Shown here piece after piece: positions 60,775 through 64,000 of a DNA stretch of 64,000 nt (within the stretch, counting starts at the first letter, position 1; each line of letters opens with the position of its first letter). The notes below the pieces were generated by a model. The model had not been told where the DNA came from. It did no database searches and saw nothing but the letters and a program-made list of their open reading frames with translations. A program made the translations under genes and the position numbers. The stretch is from Lacibacter sp. H375 (lineage in GTDB: Bacteria; Bacteroidota; Bacteroidia; Chitinophagales; Chitinophagaceae), in NCBI RefSeq assembly GCF_037892425.1, contig NZ_JBBKTT010000001.1:2046001-2110000 (forward strand), in the 5' to 3' direction.

Positions 60775-63700
60775 ATGTTAGGATTCCTATCGAAACTGTT
60801 TGGTGGCAGCAAGAGCGAGAAAGATGTACAAAAGCTTTCGCCTATCGTTGAAAAAATCAACCAGTACTTCCAGCAATATCAAAGCTTAACCAATGATGAA
60901 CTCCGTAATAAAACACAGGAATTCAGACAGCGTATTAAATCGCATCTTCAAAGCATTGATGACGAGATCGCTTCACTAACTGTAAAAGCGGATGCTTTTA
61001 CCGAAGATCAGATCCAGGAAAAAGATGCTACTTACCAGGAAATAGATAAACTGCGGAAGGAAAGAGATAAAAAAATCGAAGAAGTTCTTGAAGAAATTCA
61101 TCCGGAAGCTTTTGCGGTAGTGAAAGAAGCAGCTCGCCGTTTCACGAATAATGAAGAATTAAAGGCCACAGCTACACAACTAGATAAAGATCTTGTTGTG
61201 AAACGTCCTCACATGCGTATTGAAGGCGACCAGGTGTTTTACAAAAAATCATGGTTGGCCGGTGGATCGGAAGTAACCTGGAACATGGTGCATTACGATG
61301 TACAGTTAATAGGCGGTAGCGTGTTGCACCAGGGAAAAATTGCCGAGATGGCTACCGGTGAGGGTAAAACGCTTGTATCAACCTTACCTGCTTACTTAAA
61401 TGCATTGCCCGGTGAAGGTGTGCATCTCGTAACGGTGAACGATTACCTGGCCCGCAGGGATAGTGAGTGGAACGGAACTTTGTTTGAATTTTTGGGATTA
61501 ACTGTTGATTGTATTGATAAACATCAACCCAATAGTGAAGACCGTCGCAAGGCTTACATGGCCGATATCGTATACGGAACCAATAATGAATTTGGTTTCG
61601 ATTATCTACGTGATAACATGGTGGTGAATACTACAGAGAAAGTACAACGCAAGTTGCATTTTGCGATGGTGGATGAGGTGGATAGTATCTTGATTGATGA
61701 AGCCCGTACACCATTGATCATTGCAGGTCCTGTTGGAACCGGCAGCAACGAACAGCAGTTCCACAATATGAAACCACGTATTGAAAAACTGGTGGACGCA
61801 CAAAAACGTTTGGTGCAACAATATTTAAATGAAGCAAAAAAATCCATATCAGAAGGTGATGATGATCCAAAGAGTGGTGGTCTTGCATTGATGCGTGCAT
61901 GGAGAGGTTTGCCTAAGTATGGTCCGTTGATCAAATACTTAAGTGAGCCCGGTATTAAAGTAAAACTGCAGAAAGCAGAAAACTATTACCTCGCTGATCA
62001 GCAAAAAGAAATGCCGAAGGTGGATGAAGGTTTGCTGTTTCATATTGATGAGAAAAGTAACTCCGTTGATTTGACTGATAAGGGTTTGAGCATGATCACC
62101 AAAGACAATGAAGATCCTAACTTCTTTGTATTGCCCGATATCAGTACTTCACTTGCAACGTTAGATAGAAGTGATCTTGTTGCCGAAGAGAAGTTACGTC
62201 AGAAAGAAGTTTTCTTAAATGAATATTCAGCAAAAGCAGATCGTATTCATACAATCCTGCAAATGTTGAAAGCATATAGCTTGTTTGAAAAAGATGTGGA
62301 GTATGTTGTGTTGGATGGACAAGTGAAGATCGTAGATGAACAAACAGGTCGTATTCTTGATGGCCGTCGTTACAGCGATGGTTTACACCAGGCGATTGAA
62401 GCGAAAGAGAATGTACACATCGAAGCTGCTACACAAACCTATGCTACCATCACACTGCAGAACTACTTCCGTATGTATCACAAACTTTGTGGTATGACAG
62501 GTACTGCGGAAACAGAAGCAGGTGAGTTCTGGGATATTTATAAATTGGATGTTGTAAAAATTCCTACCAACCTCAATATGATCCGTGATGACAAGCAGGA
62601 TCTCGTTTACAAAACCAAGCGTGAAAAATACAAAGCAGTTATTGAAGAAATTGAAGCGATTCGTGCAGTTGGTCGTCCCGTACTGGTTGGTACAACATCG
62701 GTTGAGGTAAGTGAATTGTTGAGCAAGATGCTGCAGGTGAAAAAAATTCCGCACAATGTATTGAACGCAAAACAACATGCCCGTGAAGCGCAGGTTGTTG
62801 CTGAAGCTGGTTTGCCAAGTGCAGTAACAATTGCGACAAACATGGCCGGTCGTGGTACCGATATTAAACTCGGAGCTGGTGTGAAAGAAGCAGGTGGTTT
62901 AGCTATTCTTGGTACAGAACGTCATGATAGCCGTCGTGTCGATCGCCAGTTACGTGGTCGTGCCGGTCGCCAGGGCGATCCGGGTTCATCACAGTTTTAT
63001 GTGTCGCTTGAAGATGATTTGATGCGTATGTTCGGTAGTGATCGTATTGCCGGCATGATGGATAAACTTGGTTATAAAGAAGGTGAAGTGATCCAGCACA
63101 GCATGATCACCAAATCAATTGAACGTGCACAAAAGAAAGTAGAAGAAAACAACTTTGGTATACGTAAGCGTTTGCTTGAATATGATGATGTGATGAACAA
63201 ACAACGTGGTGCAGTGTACACCCGTCGTAACCATGCATTGAGTGGCGAACGTTTAACACTTGATACCGATAACGCATTTTATTCTGTTGCTGATGGATTG
63301 ATCGCTTCGTTCAAAGAACAAAATGATCATGAAGGATTCAAGACGGCTTGTATCATCAACTTTGGTATCGATACGCAGATCACAGCAGAACAACTTGATA
63401 AAGCAGACAGCAACACTTTGGCAGAAGCATTGTATGTGGAAGCAAAGACAGCTTACCTGCGTAAGAGTGATCTGTTGAAGAAAGATGCATTGCCGGTGTT
63501 CCAGAATATTAAAGCAACACAAGGTTCGCATATTGAAAATGTATTTGTTCCGTTCAGTGACGGTAAACGTGGTTTGCAGGTGTTAACGCCAATGAACAAA
63601 ACCATCGAATCACAGGGTGCTGAATTAGTAAGTGCTTTGGAACGTACCGCAACCCTCGCTTTCATTGATGAAGCATGGAAAGAACATCTTCGTGCAATGG

Positions 63701-64000
63701 ATGATCTGCGAACTTCAGTTCAAAACGCAACTTACGAGCAGAAAGATCCGTTAGTGATCTATAAGGTGGAAGCATATACCTTGTTTGAGCAATTGAACAG
63801 TGAGATCAATAAGAATATCGTTTCCTTCCTTGCACATGCAGGTTTACCAGTTGAAGAAAATACAGCCGGACAAATTCGTGAAGGCCGTCAACAGAAAACT
63901 GATATGAGCAAGATGCGCCAACGCAAAGAAGATATGGTAGCTGCAGGCGGCGGTTCTGAACTGATGGAAACACCGGATTATTATGATCCATCAGAAAATG
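60775..64000 (+). CDS. secA: Preprotein translocase ATPase SecA (3' end outside window)
   Basis: An ATG at 60775 opens a frame that runs to the window edge (1,075 codons) without a stop. SecA drives Sec-dependent export through SecYEG. Visible: N-terminal MLGFLSKLFGG, Walker A MATGEGKT with K198, Walker B VDEVDS (D300-D303), the preprotein cross-linking region, helicase motifs TSVEVSE, MAGRGTDIKLG and RQLRGRAGRQGDPG, and the C-terminal helical scaffold (MDDLRTSVQNATYEQKDPLVIYK). Acidic/Lys-rich insertions near residues 40-110 and 345-420 make it longer than E. coli SecA (901 residues), as is normal for Bacteroidota. The C-terminal linker end is cut off. Confidence 0.97.
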   Translation, partial: MLGFLSKLFGGSKSEKDVQKLSPIVEKINQYFQQYQSLTNDELRNKTQEFRQRIKSHLQSIDDEIASLTVKADAFTEDQIQEKDATYQEIDKLRKERDKKIEEVLEEIHPEAFAVVKEAARRFTNNEELKATATQLDKDLVVKRPHMRIEGDQVFYKKSWLAGGSEVTWNMVHYDVQLIGGSVLHQGKIAEMATGEGKTLVSTLPAYLNALPGEGVHLVTVNDYLARRDSEWNGTLFEFLGLTVDCIDKHQPNSEDRRKAYMADIVYGTNNEFGFDYLRDNMVVNTTEKVQRKLHFAMVDEVDSILIDEARTPLIIAGPVGTGSNEQQFHNMKPRIEKLVDAQKRLVQQYLNEAKKSISEGDDDPKSGGLALMRAWRGLPKYGPLIKYLSEPGIKVKLQKAENYYLADQQKEMPKVDEGLLFHIDEKSNSVDLTDKGLSMITKDNEDPNFFVLPDISTSLATLDRSDLVAEEKLRQKEVFLNEYSAKADRIHTILQMLKAYSLFEKDVEYVVLDGQVKIVDEQTGRILDGRRYSDGLHQAIEAKENVHIEAATQTYATITLQNYFRMYHKLCGMTGTAETEAGEFWDIYKLDVVKIPTNLNMIRDDKQDLVYKTKREKYKAVIEEIEAIRAVGRPVLVGTTSVEVSELLSKMLQVKKIPHNVLNAKQHAREAQVVAEAGLPSAVTIATNMAGRGTDIKLGAGVKEAGGLAILGTERHDSRRVDRQLRGRAGRQGDPGSSQFYVSLEDDLMRMFGSDRIAGMMDKLGYKEGEVIQHSMITKSIERAQKKVEENNFGIRKRLLEYDDVMNKQRGAVYTRRNHALSGERLTLDTDNAFYSVADGLIASFKEQNDHEGFKTACIINFGIDTQITAEQLDKADSNTLAEALYVEAKTAYLRKSDLLKKDALPVFQNIKATQGSHIENVFVPFSDGKRGLQVLTPMNKTIESQGAELVSALERTATLAFIDEAWKEHLRAMDDLRTSVQNATYEQKDPLVIYKVEAYTLFEQLNSEINKNIVSFLAHAGLPVEENTAGQIREGRQQKTDMSKMRQRKEDMVAAGGGSELMETPDYYDPSEN

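Noticed and set aside
1-64000. tRNA, rRNA, CRISPR arrays and insertion sequences
   Set aside because: Looked for tRNA T-loop words, regular spaced repeats and transposase motifs; none found.

Overview
The window looks like a chromosomal segment of a Bacteroidota bacterium, most likely from the Chitinophagaceae/Chitinophagales. Evidence read from the sequence: a very large secreted protein ending in the gliding-motility/type IX secretion C-terminal domain, followed by a PorP/SprF-family outer-membrane protein; DUF4476, DUF3667 and carboxypeptidase-regulatory/TonB-type proteins typical of the phylum; few Shine-Dalgarno sequences; and several TAnnTTTG-type -7 promoter boxes, which are the Bacteroidota housekeeping consensus. 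No rRNA, tRNA, CRISPR array or intact insertion sequence was seen.

Layout. 1-10.2 kb is a dense signalling island, all on the + strand: the end of a histidine kinase, a single-domain receiver, three large PAS/histidine kinases (two starting with a receiver domain), a NarL/LuxR-type response regulator and another single-domain receiver. A repeated 18-19 bp dyad (TGTAGTTA...CTAC) sits in the two larger gaps. The first gap also carries a probable small minus-strand gene that appears frameshifted. 10.3-11.2 kb holds a secreted esterase. 11.2-15.7 kb (minus) is an envelope gene set: an exported caspase-like protease, a small secreted protein, a CHASE2 membrane protein without an output domain, and a FecR-like exported protein. 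15.8-19.1 kb has a membrane glycosyltransferase and RecG. 19.2-23.9 kb is the type IX secretion cargo plus PorP/SprF pair.

24-32.4 kb carries metabolism and cell-wall genes: a GlcD-like flavoprotein, a beta-barrel protein, a LOG-family protein, a sodium/solute symporter, an O-methyltransferase, a glucosaminidase with LysM domains, hypoxanthine phosphoribosyltransferase and a YfbK-like VWA protein. 32.4-41.6 kb (minus) holds a large M14 metallopeptidase and a 2,000-residue alpha-2-macroglobulin with a thioester motif. 41.8-46.4 kb is accessory: a DUF4476 protein, three related small membrane proteins, a methyltransferase, a lipoprotein and a pentapeptide-repeat protein. 46.5-56.5 kb (minus) is mostly core: sucD, two envelope proteins, an MlaFE-like ABC pair, malic enzyme (MaeB), lysA, scpB with a long acidic tail, and atpG standing apart from the other ATP synthase genes. 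56.7-64 kb ends with a DUF3667 zinc-ribbon membrane protein, a TonB-type outer-membrane receptor and secA, which runs off the window edge.

Most likely novel: (i) the exported caspase/CHASE2/FecR-like set, in which the protease and the sensor domain are predicted to lie on the same, outer side of the inner membrane; (ii) the dyad repeat tying the signalling island to one regulator; (iii) a 20-codon open reading frame with an overlapping inverted repeat in the secA leader; (iv) the three-member small membrane protein family. Functional statements rest on motif recognition by eye; no database search was run.
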